NCBI GenBank assembly: GCA_021790695.1
Contig: JAJYGJ010000135.1
Coordinates: forward strand, 1-17,624
Reading direction: 5' to 3'
Source: Nitrospirota bacterium
GTDB lineage: Bacteria; Nitrospirota; Thermodesulfovibrionia; Thermodesulfovibrionales; JdFR-88
DNA length: 17,624 bases
Below the pieces are notes generated by a model. The model was not told the origin of the DNA. It saw only the letters and a list, made by a program, of their open reading frames with translations, and did not search any database. This document shows, in pieces, positions 6,150 to 14,698 of this stretch. Each line of letters begins with the position of its first letter. Position 1 is the first letter of the stretch. A program made the translations under genes and the position numbers.

Positions 6150-8832
6150 GGCCTATGCTGAAATCTATATTGCTCCTGCTTTCCCCTTGCCGCCTGCTCA
6201 GTTTTATGCCGTAATCGATCCTGATCGGGCCGACCGGCGTCATGTATCTTAAACCGAGCCCCGTTGCAAACCGGATGTCCAGGGGTTTTATCTGGCCGAC
6301 CGTGAGCCAGACATTGCCCGCGTCCAGGAACGGCACAATCCACCAATGGCTCGTTATCCTGGTCCTCAGGGCGAGATTGGAGACGAAAAAGGCGTTGCCT
6401 CCGATGGGGGTGCCGTCCGCCGCCTTCGGGCCAAGGCTGTCCTGGGGATAACCCCTTACGCTGTCCCTGCCCCCGAGGAAAAATCTCTCCACTATGGGAA
6501 GCTCATGCGTGCTTCCTAGCCCCTCGGCCAGCCCTATCCGCGCGTCTCCGGCAAGCACGAGCCGGCTTGAAAGCGACTGGTATTTCGCCGCGCGAACGAC
6601 GAGTTTGGCGAAATCGGTCTGCGAGAAAAAGACCGCGGAGGCGAGATTCAGGGACACCCCGGCCAATACGCCCCTTGTGGGGTTAAAGGGATCGTCCCTG
6701 GTATCGTAGCCCAGGGCCGGCCTGATGGCGCTTATGGCCAGCGTGCCCACGTCCTCCCTTGACAATACGATGCCTGGAAGAATGTCATAGGTCCGCACAA
6801 TGGAAAACTCCTGATAAACCTGTCCTTTAAGATGCCTGGTGAGCTGTTTTTCCACGCCGGCCGTGGCCGTGTATCTTATGAGTTTGTAGCTGGTCTGGCC
6901 CGTGTCGAAATTCAACTGCGTCCTGCTTTCGGCCAGGGCGTAGGCCCTGAATGGAAGCCTGTGGCCAAAAAACCACGGCTCCTCGTAGTTGACTGTCAGA
7001 CGTCTTGTCAGAGAGCTGAAATCGAACCTCGCGGAGGCCAGCCGGTCCATCCCGAAGAGGTTTTTGTATGAGACGCCCAGGAACCCCCTGTACTTTTCAT
7101 ACTCGCCGTAGCCGACGCCGAACTGCACCGATCCGGGTTTGGACTCCTTGACCCGGTAGACCGTGTCAAACGTGGCGTCATACGCGGGCATTTCCGATAC
7201 GTCGACGGAATCGAAAAGCCCAAGCTCATAGAGCCTCTGCCTCTCCTTCATCACCGTCTCCTGGCTGAACGGGTCTCCCTGCCTGTGCAAAAATTCCCGC
7301 CGGATGACCCGCTCTTTTGTCAGGCGATTGCCCACTATTATGTCCTTGCCGAAGACGTATTTCCGGCCGGCGTCCACCGTAAAGGCAAGCCCGGCCCTGT
7401 GGTCCGCGAAATGTTTTTCCACGTTTACCGAACAGTCCGCGTAACCCCGCTCGTTATAAAGCTCGAGCACCCTGTACCTGGCGTCCGTGATGTCCACGGC
7501 GTTATACGTATCGCCGGGTTTCAAACGTATGGCCTGTCTCACCCGGAGGGCGGACAGCGGGGGGGCGGCCTTTACGCTGACCTCGCCGATCACGTATTTG
7601 CCGCCTTCCTTTACGCTCCAGGCGATGTCCATCCGTCCGGGCCCGCCCACCCGCACCGCGGGCTCCCCGATCGAGGCGTCAAGGTAACCCAGGCCGTAGT
7701 AAAAATCCTGAAGGCTGGAACGGTCCGTTTCAAGGAGGACGGGGTTATAGACCGCCCCCTTGTGGAGGGCGAGAAAACCCCTCAGACGGTCCCCCGGGAG
7801 CGACACCCCGGTGAAATCAACCCGGCCCACCCTGAATTTCCCGTCCTCGGCGATATAGAACTTTATGATGTACAGGCCGCCTTCCTGCCGCACCACCGTC
7901 GCCACTTCGGCGTGCGGCAGGCCTTTTCCCCTGTAAGCGTCCCTTATGGTCTCGGCGGCCTCCTTCACAAGCTCGTCCGTGACGTCGCCCGCCTGCATGA
8001 ACGGCAGGAGGCCTTGCAGTTCCTTTTTGCCGAGGGCATGGTTGCCGTAAAAATCCGCCTCGTACCGTTTGCCGGGGTTGACGTATACCGAAAGCACCCC
8101 GTCTGAAAAGCTGTAAGGCCCGGCCCGGGGGGCGACGTAATGGCGCTCCAGATAATATTTTTTCAGGTCAAAAAGCCGCCGCCTCAGTTCAAACTGGTTG
8201 TAAACGTCGCCGGCCCTGATGTTTATTGTCTTGCCGGGCTTGCCGGGAGGCGAGGGGACGCCCCATATCCTTACCCTCTTCACGCGGACGGGCGGCCCCG
8301 GAAAGACGCAGACCACGAGACGGACGTTGTAGGGGTCTTTCCTGTCCGGCCTCTCCACGCAGACGGACACCCGCGCGTCCGGGTATCCGGCCATGGACAG
8401 GGTCTTTCCGAGCGCGGCGCCGGCCCTGTCAAGGAGACTGTAAGGCATGAAATCCCTTTCCCTGAGGATAAACCTGGCTTTCAGAAATCCGCGGGAAGGG
8501 CCTTTGCCCTTCAGATCGAAGCGGATGTCCTTGATCCGGTCTTTTTCCCTTACCTTCACGGTAATCACGCCGGGCCGGCCCGGGACCAGGCCGACGGAGA
8601 TGTACTCGAATATGCCTTTTTTGAAGGCCCGTTTTATCCCGAGGGCGAGGTTCGCCGGCGCAAGCGCATTCGGGCCTCTCAGGCCTAGCAGGTAGATAAG
8701 CTCCGCCTTGCCGATAGTGCGCAGCCCCTCCACCTCTATCCTGGTCGCCGGCTCGGCCGCGCGCCCCGTCCCGCCCGCTCCGAGAAGGTAAAAAAAAAGG
8801 CAGAGGATCAGAAAAAGCCCCCGTCTTCTCAT
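6139..8832 (-). CDS. Omp85-family outer-membrane assembly protein (BamA/TamA-like)
   Basis: 897 aa with a signal peptide (1-26, ending near GRAAEP). Repeated POTRA-type units follow, at about 29-102, 103-190, 186-262 (weakest), 258-341, 336-420, 413-500 and 492-564. Each shows the helix-helix-strand pattern, often with a Y-x-x-x-G-Y or G-L-x-x-A segment. The rest (about 566-897) is a beta-barrel with the Omp85 loop-6 motif VRGY (792-795), the closing GPIRIDYGIKL strand, and a C-terminal Phe as in outer-membrane proteins. It would insert proteins into the outer membrane. With a tamB-like gene 19 nt upstream, a TAM-type role is favoured, although TamA usually has three POTRAs and BamA five. It is translated from ATG 8832, with AGG 6 nt before, and overlaps the SurA-like gene by 11 bp. 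The exact POTRA count needs a structure prediction. Confidence 0.92.
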   Translation of the reverse strand: MRRRGLFLILCLFFYLLGAGGTGRAAEPATRIEVEGLRTIGKAELIYLLGLRGPNALAPANLALGIKRAFKKGIFEYISVGLVPGRPGVITVKVREKDRIKDIRFDLKGKGPSRGFLKARFILRERDFMPYSLLDRAGAALGKTLSMAGYPDARVSVCVERPDRKDPYNVRLVVCVFPGPPVRVKRVRIWGVPSPPGKPGKTINIRAGDVYNQFELRRRLFDLKKYYLERHYVAPRAGPYSFSDGVLSVYVNPGKRYEADFYGNHALGKKELQGLLPFMQAGDVTDELVKEAAETIRDAYRGKGLPHAEVATVVRQEGGLYIIKFYIAEDGKFRVGRVDFTGVSLPGDRLRGFLALHKGAVYNPVLLETDRSSLQDFYYGLGYLDASIGEPAVRVGGPGRMDIAWSVKEGGKYVIGEVSVKAAPPLSALRVRQAIRLKPGDTYNAVDITDARYRVLELYNERGYADCSVNVEKHFADHRAGLAFTVDAGRKYVFGKDIIVGNRLTKERVIRREFLHRQGDPFSQETVMKERQRLYELGLFDSVDVSEMPAYDATFDTVYRVKESKPGSVQFGVGYGEYEKYRGFLGVSYKNLFGMDRLASARFDFSSLTRRLTVNYEEPWFFGHRLPFRAYALAESRTQLNFDTGQTSYKLIRYTATAGVEKQLTRHLKGQVYQEFSIVRTYDILPGIVLSREDVGTLAISAIRPALGYDTRDDPFNPTRGVLAGVSLNLASAVFFSQTDFAKLVVRAAKYQSLSSRLVLAGDARIGLAEGLGSTHELPIVERFFLGGRDSVRGYPQDSLGPKAADGTPIGGNAFFVSNLALRTRITSHWWIVPFLDAGNVWLTVGQIKPLDIRFATGLGLRYMTPVGPIRIDYGIKLSRRQGESRSNIDFSIGHAF

Positions 8833-8851
8833 CTCAGCCTGAACGGTTTTC

Positions 8852-11800
8852 TCATCTGAACCTGAACTTGAATTCCATATCGCCGCCCAGGTCCCCGGTA
8901 TCGTCCCTTTCGCCCACGATGGATATCTTCGGCGAAACCGCGTATTCCATCCGTACGATCTGGTTCTGGCTGCCGATAGGGGCGGAATATATGACGAAGA
9001 GCTTGTCCCCCAGTAGTCTCTTGGATACGGTGATCATCGGCGACACGGTGCCCGCCTCGGATATATAGGGCGCAACCTCGAAGCGGTCCAGGCCGGCGAT
9101 GCTCTTCAGCCTGTCGGTTATGACCTTCTGATACTGCCCTGTAAGAAACGAACTGGCCTCGAAGGCGTCCACCCCGCCCCCGGCGCCGCCCGGTGCCGCG
9201 GTGCCGCCCGAGCCCCCGTTGCCGCTGAAATTGCCCGTGGTCAGAAGCGACAGTATCTGCATGTTCTCCAGGTGGGGCTCGCTTGAAAAGGCCATGTTGA
9301 GCCTGCTTGTCGTGCCCGATACGTTTATCGTCACCCGGTACCCCTTTACGGTCGTGTAGGCCAGCATGTCCAGGAACGGGTCGGACCGGTTGGGGTCCGC
9401 GAATATGACCGAGGCATGCCCTATTGAAAATTCGTGGTTCCCGAAATATATCTTTCCGCTTGAAGTCTGGACCCTGCCAAGGGGGACGGGGTGCGCGAGC
9501 GTTCCCCTCAGGGTGAGGTCGATGCTCAGGGGGGCGCGCGCAACATTGTTCGCAAGCATGATGTTACGGGAGCCGTAAACCCGGAGGGCAAGCCCGGTAG
9601 TGGCCTCAAAACTCCCGGGCGAAGGCGGGAGGGAGGCGGCCCTGTTCTTCAGTATCAGGCCTTTCAAGTCCACGTTCTTGCTGTAGACAGCCCTCTTTAT
9701 GAACATCTCGCCCGCGATGCTCCTTGCGCCGTGATCCTCCCTGAAGAGGAAATTGCCGTCCAGGACGGCATCGAGCCCGCGGACCGAAAGGCCGACGTTT
9801 TGGAGCGTGCCCTCGAAGTAGTACCCGGCCGGCTTGAGTCCGTTCAGATATAGCACTCCCGTTGCGTTCATCCGCCCGCCCCCCGTCCTGGCGATAAACT
9901 TCTGAAGCACTATCCTCCCTTCACCCATATGCATGCAGGCCGACATTATCCTCAGATTGAGCGGCATGCCCGCGATATCGACCACCGCGTCCGAAAGACA
10001 GACGTCGCCGGAGAGGTCCGGCCTGCCCCAGGGACCGCCCACATGCAAGGCGTAGCCGGCGTCTCCCGAAAGCAGGCCGGCCCGCAGGCTTTGGTTCATG
10101 AAACCCTGCAAGAGTTCAAGTGAGCTTTTGCCTTTGATGTAGACGTCAAAACCGGTGCCGATGGTGACCGCGCCGGATACGTTCACTGCGGCCCTGGGAC
10201 CGCTCAAGGCCAGGGACCGGAGGGTCAGGGTCTTGTCGCGGACCTCAAGGGAGACGGGCTTCGAAGCCGAAAAATGCTGTCCGGAGACGCCAAAGACAAG
10301 CCGGTTTAAAACCAGTGAGCCGCTTATCGAGTTTTCAGACCCCCTGAATTGTCCCCCGCCCTGCAGTCCGACGAACAGATGAGGCGGGGCGTTTTTCAAA
10401 AAAGCGGAGACAAGATAACCATACGGCCCCTCTTTGAGCGCGAGGTCCGCCTGCCACGGCAAGTCGCCTTCCAGCAGCGCCCGGCCCTTTAAAACCGCTC
10501 CTCCGCCCTGAAGGGAGACCTGGAACGCGGCCGTCCTTCCCCCGGACCCTGAAGAGACCGAAACCCTGAATTTTCCGCCTCTGACCGGGCGGCCTTTATA
10601 TCTGCCACCGCGAAGATTGCCTTCCACTTCCAACCGGGGCTTTTCGAATGTGCCGCCGCCCGAGGCCGTAAAAGACAGCATGTAATCCACGGGAAGTCTC
10701 TTCCCCGGGAAAAGGTCCTTTATGTCCACGCCCTCCGACCGCGCGTTTAAGGTGAATCTGCCGTCGCTGCCGGCCGTGCCCGAGAGCCTGACAATGGAGC
10801 CTTTTTCCATCAGGAGGCCGTCGGGGATGGAGAGCCTTCCGTCCGCGTAATCGAAATCAAAGCGGGCGGAGGAGACCCTGAAATCCTGCGGAACCGGTCC
10901 CCAGGCTATATCCGCCGCCCTGACTCTGCCGGAAAACTCCGGGACTGGTCCCTCCGGGACTGGTCCCTCCGGGACTGGTCCCTCCGGGACTGGTCCCTCC
11001 GGGACTGGTCCCTCCGGGACTGGTCCCTCCGGGACTGGTCCCTTCTGGATTGGTCCCTTTACCTTCAAATCCGCGGCAACGATCAAGCCGGAGAGTTTAA
11101 AACTTTTCATATCCGGTTTGATGAGCCTGAGCACGGCGGCGGCGGGAAACCGGCTCAGCTCAAGGTCCACGTCATAATCCGGACCGGCCAGATCGAATAT
11201 CTCTTTCGCCTTTGGAAACAGTATCCGCCCGGTCGCCTTTATGGTCTGTCCGCCCGTCTTCGCCCCGAGACTGGAGATTTGAAGAAGGTCCTTGTTGTAC
11301 GAGATGACGCCATTGACCGAACCGGCCTTCACCCCTTTCACGAACGCCCCCGAGGCGGACACCCTGCCCGTGAATGTGGGGTTTTCAATGGGCCCGGAGA
11401 CGCTGCCCACGAACCCCCCCGCGCCTTCCGCCAGCGTGGAATATGGAAGAGTCAGGTCCCTCAGGTCCTCCGTGAGCATGGAAAAATCCATATCGACGGT
11501 CTTTTTTCCGTAATTTACGGTGCCGCCTCCGTTTATTGTGGTAAGGCCGGTCCTGACCAGCATGCGGGAAAAATGCACGGTCCTGCCCCTGACGTCGAGG
11601 ACAAAGTCGCTTTTGACAGTCCGTATCCTGCGCAGGAAATCCCTTCCGCGGGAGGTGGCGCGGAACCGGAAGTCGCCCCACGGGTCAAACTCCGCGGCCT
11701 GGTTTATCATCCTGCCAGAGAGCCTGCCTTCGGGCAGGGGAAGATGGAGTTTCAGGAACCCGGCGAGAAATCTCCTCGAATCCAGGCCGGAGAAGACGAC

Positions 11801-12988
11801 ATCCGTGCTCAGTTTTTTGTTTCGGGCCCTGCCGATATTTATGGAGAACCGGCCCGCCGCCCGTCCGCCGTAAAGCCTGCCCTTTATATTGTCGAAGGAC
11901 AAAAGCCCGTTTTGGAACCTCACGCCGAAATCCAGGCGCCGGGCTGCGGCCCCATAGATGACGGCCTGTTGAAGGCTGCCCTTTCCGCTGCCGGTCAGAT
12001 CGGCAAGCGGCCCCGAAACGTGTGCGTCCACCTTAGAAAACCCATTGACGTCGGCGTTCACGTGAAGCAGTTCGAGGAGGGTCTGGACGTAAAGGCCGCC
12101 ATTTACGCGCATGTCTATGCGGGTTTCCTTCCAGTCCCGGGCGCCGCCGTTTGCGCCTCCGGCCGGCTCCCCTCTCAAAAGTCCGGGCAGTCTCGCCTCA
12201 CCCGCCAGCCGGACGTCTCCGCCCGCCGGGTTCCTGAGATGGAAGTCGTCCCTGAGCGTGGCGGCTGAAATCCGGGTTTTGATCCTGACGCGCCCGCCGC
12301 CCCGCCTTGAGTAATAGCCGCTTAAATCAACCCGGCTTCCTCCGGTTTCAAGCGAAAAGGCGTTCAGCCTGAAAACGTCTCCCCTGAAAGACACCCCGGC
12401 CTTTTTCAGTTTTGCGTTTATCCGGGGTATGCCCCCGGCCTGGACCTGGACGTCCGCGCAGGAAAGAGACGCCTGTTTTTTATCCAGGGCGACTCTCGCA
12501 TCGAGTCCACGGCAGGTGATACGGGTGCTCCCACCGCGCACATAGCTCAGGGCCCCGTTCCTGAGCACCACCGATTCCAGCCGGAGAGAAAAACCTCCCC
12601 CGGTCCGCTTCGGTGCGGGCAGCCGCAGGAAATGCTCCACGCGCCCGTCGGTCGCCCTTATATCCGGCCCGGAAAGGACCAGCCTTCTGATAAGGACCTT
12701 TTTTTCAAGGAGCGCGGAGAGACCTACATAGGCCTTGATCCCCCTGGCGGAAAAGACCACATTGCCCTTGTCGTCAAGCATCCGTATGTCCCTGGCGCCC
12801 ACATAGAAGGGGAAGAGGTTTGCGTAGAGCCTGCCCGCCGTAAGCTCATAGCCCGTCCGGGAATCGAATTGGGTGAAGAGGAGATCCTTTAAATAGTTTG
12901 AAACCTGCGGGCCGCGAAGAAAAAGGTATCCCCCCGAGACCGCCGCCAAAAGGAGAATACCCGCAAGTTTTTTAAATTTTTTTTTCAT
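8852..12988 (-). CDS. tamB: TamB-like (AsmA/DUF490) envelope protein
   Basis: 1378 aa. An N-terminal membrane anchor (about residues 6-25, LAGILLLAAVSGGYLFL) is followed by a long periplasmic part of repeating beta-strand pattern, as in AsmA/TamB bridge proteins. The C-terminal ~300 residues have the TamB domain style: YFGNHEFSIGHASVIFADPN, then FLTGQYQKVITDRLKSIAGL, ending in MEFKFRFR. TamB-family proteins span the periplasm and, with an Omp85 partner, serve outer-membrane lipid transport and protein insertion. The Omp85 gene directly downstream supports this pairing. Residues about 643-682 are a GPVPE tandem repeat that looks like a flexible insertion. The start ATG at 12988 lies about 8 nt from a possible promoter, so the message may be nearly leaderless. 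The length is typical for TamB. The symbol is given by family and context. Confidence 0.88.
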   Translation of the reverse strand: MKKKFKKLAGILLLAAVSGGYLFLRGPQVSNYLKDLLFTQFDSRTGYELTAGRLYANLFPFYVGARDIRMLDDKGNVVFSARGIKAYVGLSALLEKKVLIRRLVLSGPDIRATDGRVEHFLRLPAPKRTGGGFSLRLESVVLRNGALSYVRGGSTRITCRGLDARVALDKKQASLSCADVQVQAGGIPRINAKLKKAGVSFRGDVFRLNAFSLETGGSRVDLSGYYSRRGGGRVRIKTRISAATLRDDFHLRNPAGGDVRLAGEARLPGLLRGEPAGGANGGARDWKETRIDMRVNGGLYVQTLLELLHVNADVNGFSKVDAHVSGPLADLTGSGKGSLQQAVIYGAAARRLDFGVRFQNGLLSFDNIKGRLYGGRAAGRFSINIGRARNKKLSTDVVFSGLDSRRFLAGFLKLHLPLPEGRLSGRMINQAAEFDPWGDFRFRATSRGRDFLRRIRTVKSDFVLDVRGRTVHFSRMLVRTGLTTINGGGTVNYGKKTVDMDFSMLTEDLRDLTLPYSTLAEGAGGFVGSVSGPIENPTFTGRVSASGAFVKGVKAGSVNGVISYNKDLLQISSLGAKTGGQTIKATGRILFPKAKEIFDLAGPDYDVDLELSRFPAAAVLRLIKPDMKSFKLSGLIVAADLKVKGPIQKGPVPEGPVPEGPVPEGPVPEGPVPEGPVPEGPVPEFSGRVRAADIAWGPVPQDFRVSSARFDFDYADGRLSIPDGLLMEKGSIVRLSGTAGSDGRFTLNARSEGVDIKDLFPGKRLPVDYMLSFTASGGGTFEKPRLEVEGNLRGGRYKGRPVRGGKFRVSVSSGSGGRTAAFQVSLQGGGAVLKGRALLEGDLPWQADLALKEGPYGYLVSAFLKNAPPHLFVGLQGGGQFRGSENSISGSLVLNRLVFGVSGQHFSASKPVSLEVRDKTLTLRSLALSGPRAAVNVSGAVTIGTGFDVYIKGKSSLELLQGFMNQSLRAGLLSGDAGYALHVGGPWGRPDLSGDVCLSDAVVDIAGMPLNLRIMSACMHMGEGRIVLQKFIARTGGGRMNATGVLYLNGLKPAGYYFEGTLQNVGLSVRGLDAVLDGNFLFREDHGARSIAGEMFIKRAVYSKNVDLKGLILKNRAASLPPSPGSFEATTGLALRVYGSRNIMLANNVARAPLSIDLTLRGTLAHPVPLGRVQTSSGKIYFGNHEFSIGHASVIFADPNRSDPFLDMLAYTTVKGYRVTINVSGTTSRLNMAFSSEPHLENMQILSLLTTGNFSGNGGSGGTAAPGGAGGGVDAFEASSFLTGQYQKVITDRLKSIAGLDRFEVAPYISEAGTVSPMITVSKRLLGDKLFVIYSAPIGSQNQIVRMEYAVSPKISIVGERDDTGDLGGDMEFKFRFR
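10941..11060. repeat. 15-bp tandem repeat, eight units (GPVPE repeat in tamB)
   Basis: GGGACTGGTCCCTCC repeats six times exactly from 10941 to 11030, followed by two degenerate units (11031-11045 and 11046-11060). On the coding strand this gives seven GPVPE pentapeptides next to one GPIQK. The unit contains the near-palindrome GGGACTGGTCCC. The degenerate copies lie at the N-terminal end of the protein repeat, consistent with expansion from one older unit. Confidence 0.97.
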
Positions 12989-13002
12989 TCGCCCGAAATT
13001 TT

Positions 13003-13031
13003 ATTGTAATAATAAAACGGAAATTAAACAA
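13003..13031 (-). promoter_or_regulatory. Possible promoter of the tamB-Omp85-SurA-like operon
   Basis: Minus-strand TTGTTT (13031-13026), 17 nt, then TACAAT (13008-13003). The predicted start near 12996 is only about 8 nt from the tamB ATG. The -35 is poor; the -10 matches five of six bases. Confidence 0.35.
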
Positions 13032-13092
13032 TTGCCGCTGTCACAAAGGCAGAACCCCGCGCTCCAATCCAAAATAAGTTCCCGCGATAGGT

Positions 13093-13098
13093 TATAAT
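13093..13098 (+). promoter_or_regulatory. -10 box for the PAS histidine kinase gene
   Basis: A perfect TATAAT lies about 35 nt upstream of the GTG start in the 144-nt divergent gap with tamB. No convincing -35 box is found 16-18 nt before it, so it may depend on an activator. Confidence 0.4.
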
Positions 13099-13110
13099 TG
13101 AAAAATTTAC

Positions 13111-13125
13111 TTTTGATTGTCAAAA
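13111..13125. repeat. Inverted repeat TTTTGA-ttg-TCAAAA before the kinase start
   Basis: Perfect 6-bp arms with a 3-nt centre, lying between the -10 box and the GTG start codon. It could be an operator or a small hairpin masking the start; no ribosome site is otherwise visible here. Confidence 0.4.
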
Positions 13126-13132
13126 CGTCCTT

Positions 13133-14698
13133 GTGCATGACCCTGGGTTGGATACGGTAATTTCGGCGATCGCCGAGCCTGTAATGATCTTCGCCGCCGC
13201 CGGATCGATTATCAAGATGAATCGCGCCGCCCTCCTGCTGTGCGGGTGCGACTCGATCGAAGAGGCAAACCGCTGTCTGCGCGGCTATCCGCGTGAGTTC
13301 GAAACCTTTTTCCCCGACGGCCGGCCGATGGCCCCCGGGGAATGGCCGGTCAGCCGCGCCCTGAAAGGCGAGACCGTGCTGGGCCGGGAAATGCTTGTCA
13401 GGCGGGGCGGCAAAGAGCGGCTCGGCCTGTACAGCGCCGTTCCCGTTTTCGGCGCGGAAGGGGGCGCGGGGGAAGGGGAGGTCGTCATGGCCGTCGTTAC
13501 CGCCCGGGACATAACGGAACCGAGAAAGGCGGAGGACGCGCTCAGGGACTACCGGAACAACCTGGAAGAGATGGTCATGGAAAGAATGGCCAATATGCTT
13601 GAGTCAAGCAGGCAGTTGAAAAAAGAGATTTCCGGCAGGAAAAGGGCCGAGGAGGAGAAGGCGCGCCTTGCCGCCGCCGTCCAATCCACCGCGGAGGTTG
13701 TAATGATAGTAAGCGCGCAGGGGAAGATCGAGTACGTCAATCCCGCCTTTGAGCAGACGACCGGATACACGAAAGAGGAGGTGCTTGGCAGATCGCCCGC
13801 GCTGCTTGGCAGCGGCAGGCACGGCAGGTCTTTCCATGTGGACCTCGTGGACAGGGTGCGGTCCGGCAAGACATGGACCGGCCGCATGGCGACCCGGAAG
13901 AAAAAAGGAGAGCTTATGCATTTCGAGGGGACGGTCTCGCCCGTCCGGGACCGGGCCGGCAAGGTGATCAGTTACGTGACGGTTTTCGAGGATGTGACCG
14001 ACCGCATAAGGCTTGAGTCCATAGCCGAGGCGGCGTGCACGATGAACAGCCTGGGCTACGCCTTCGCCGGCCTCAGGCATGAGCTTGTAAACCCCCTGAA
14101 CTCCATAAACTTTTCCCTGGGGGTCCTGAGCGGAAAGCTCGATCCCTCGCTGAAGGTCCATATAGAGCGGGTCCAGGCGGAAGTGGCGAGGATGCAGTAC
14201 CTCCTTAAATCGCTCAGGAATTTCAATATGTACGAGGACCTTGAGATCTCCAGGCTGGACCTGCCTGCCTTCCTGGGCGAGTTCGTCTCTCTGATCAAGT
14301 CCGATTTCACCAGGAAGGGGATAAGCGTGGCATTGAATACGGGGGACGAGGTATGCGCGATGTGCGATCCCAGGGCCCTGAAGCAGGTCCTTTTAAACCT
14401 GGCGGCCAATTCGGCGGACGCCATGGCGGGGGCGGCGCGCCCGGAGATGCGGTTCGGGCTCTTCAGGCTGGGCAGGATGTCCATGATCCGCGTGGAGGAC
14501 AACGGCTCCGGCATGGACGGAAGGCAATTGCAAAACCTCTTCAAACCCTTTAACACCACCAAGAAACAAGGCACGGGGCTGGGGCTCGTGATCGTCAAAA
14601 AGATAATAACGAAGATGGGCGGGGAGGTGCAGATCGCAAGCGTAAAGGGGCGCGGCACGACCGTGGACATATTCCTGCCCGCCTGCCCGCCTTTATAG
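13133..14698 (+). CDS. Soluble PAS-PAS sensor histidine kinase
   Basis: 521 aa with no membrane segment or signal peptide, so a cytosolic sensor. Order: N-terminal PAS-like domain (about 6-127, with FFPDGRPMAPGEWPVSRAL), a charged coiled coil (131-180), a clear PAS domain (about 180-292, VNPAFEQTTGYTKEEVLGR), a HisKA-type dimerisation domain with H-box LRHELVNPLNS (His316), and an HATPase domain with N-box NLAANSADAM (Asn426), VEDNGSGMDG (454-463) and GTGLGL (480-485). It should autophosphorylate on His316 and pass phosphate to a response regulator, but none is encoded nearby, so it is an orphan here. The GTG start at 13133 is the only plausible one before the first PAS domain, though without a Shine-Dalgarno site. 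Its stop overlaps the end of tyrS tail-to-tail by 6 bp. The signal it senses is unknown. Confidence 0.9.
   Translation: MHDPGLDTVISAIAEPVMIFAAAGSIIKMNRAALLLCGCDSIEEANRCLRGYPREFETFFPDGRPMAPGEWPVSRALKGETVLGREMLVRRGGKERLGLYSAVPVFGAEGGAGEGEVVMAVVTARDITEPRKAEDALRDYRNNLEEMVMERMANMLESSRQLKKEISGRKRAEEEKARLAAAVQSTAEVVMIVSAQGKIEYVNPAFEQTTGYTKEEVLGRSPALLGSGRHGRSFHVDLVDRVRSGKTWTGRMATRKKKGELMHFEGTVSPVRDRAGKVISYVTVFEDVTDRIRLESIAEAACTMNSLGYAFAGLRHELVNPLNSINFSLGVLSGKLDPSLKVHIERVQAEVARMQYLLKSLRNFNMYEDLEISRLDLPAFLGEFVSLIKSDFTRKGISVALNTGDEVCAMCDPRALKQVLLNLAANSADAMAGAARPEMRFGLFRLGRMSMIRVEDNGSGMDGRQLQNLFKPFNTTKKQGTGLGLVIVKKIITKMGGEVQIASVKGRGTTVDIFLPACPPL

Noticed and set aside
10941..11060. CRISPR array
   Set aside because: The units are contiguous 15-bp copies without spacers and are translated in frame as GPVPE.
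11279..12268. Long plus-strand open frame inside tamB
   Set aside because: It is a shadow of the tamB frame in GC-rich DNA, with no domain and no ribosome site; the same holds for plus-strand frames inside the A-T-TE, pyk and Omp85 genes.
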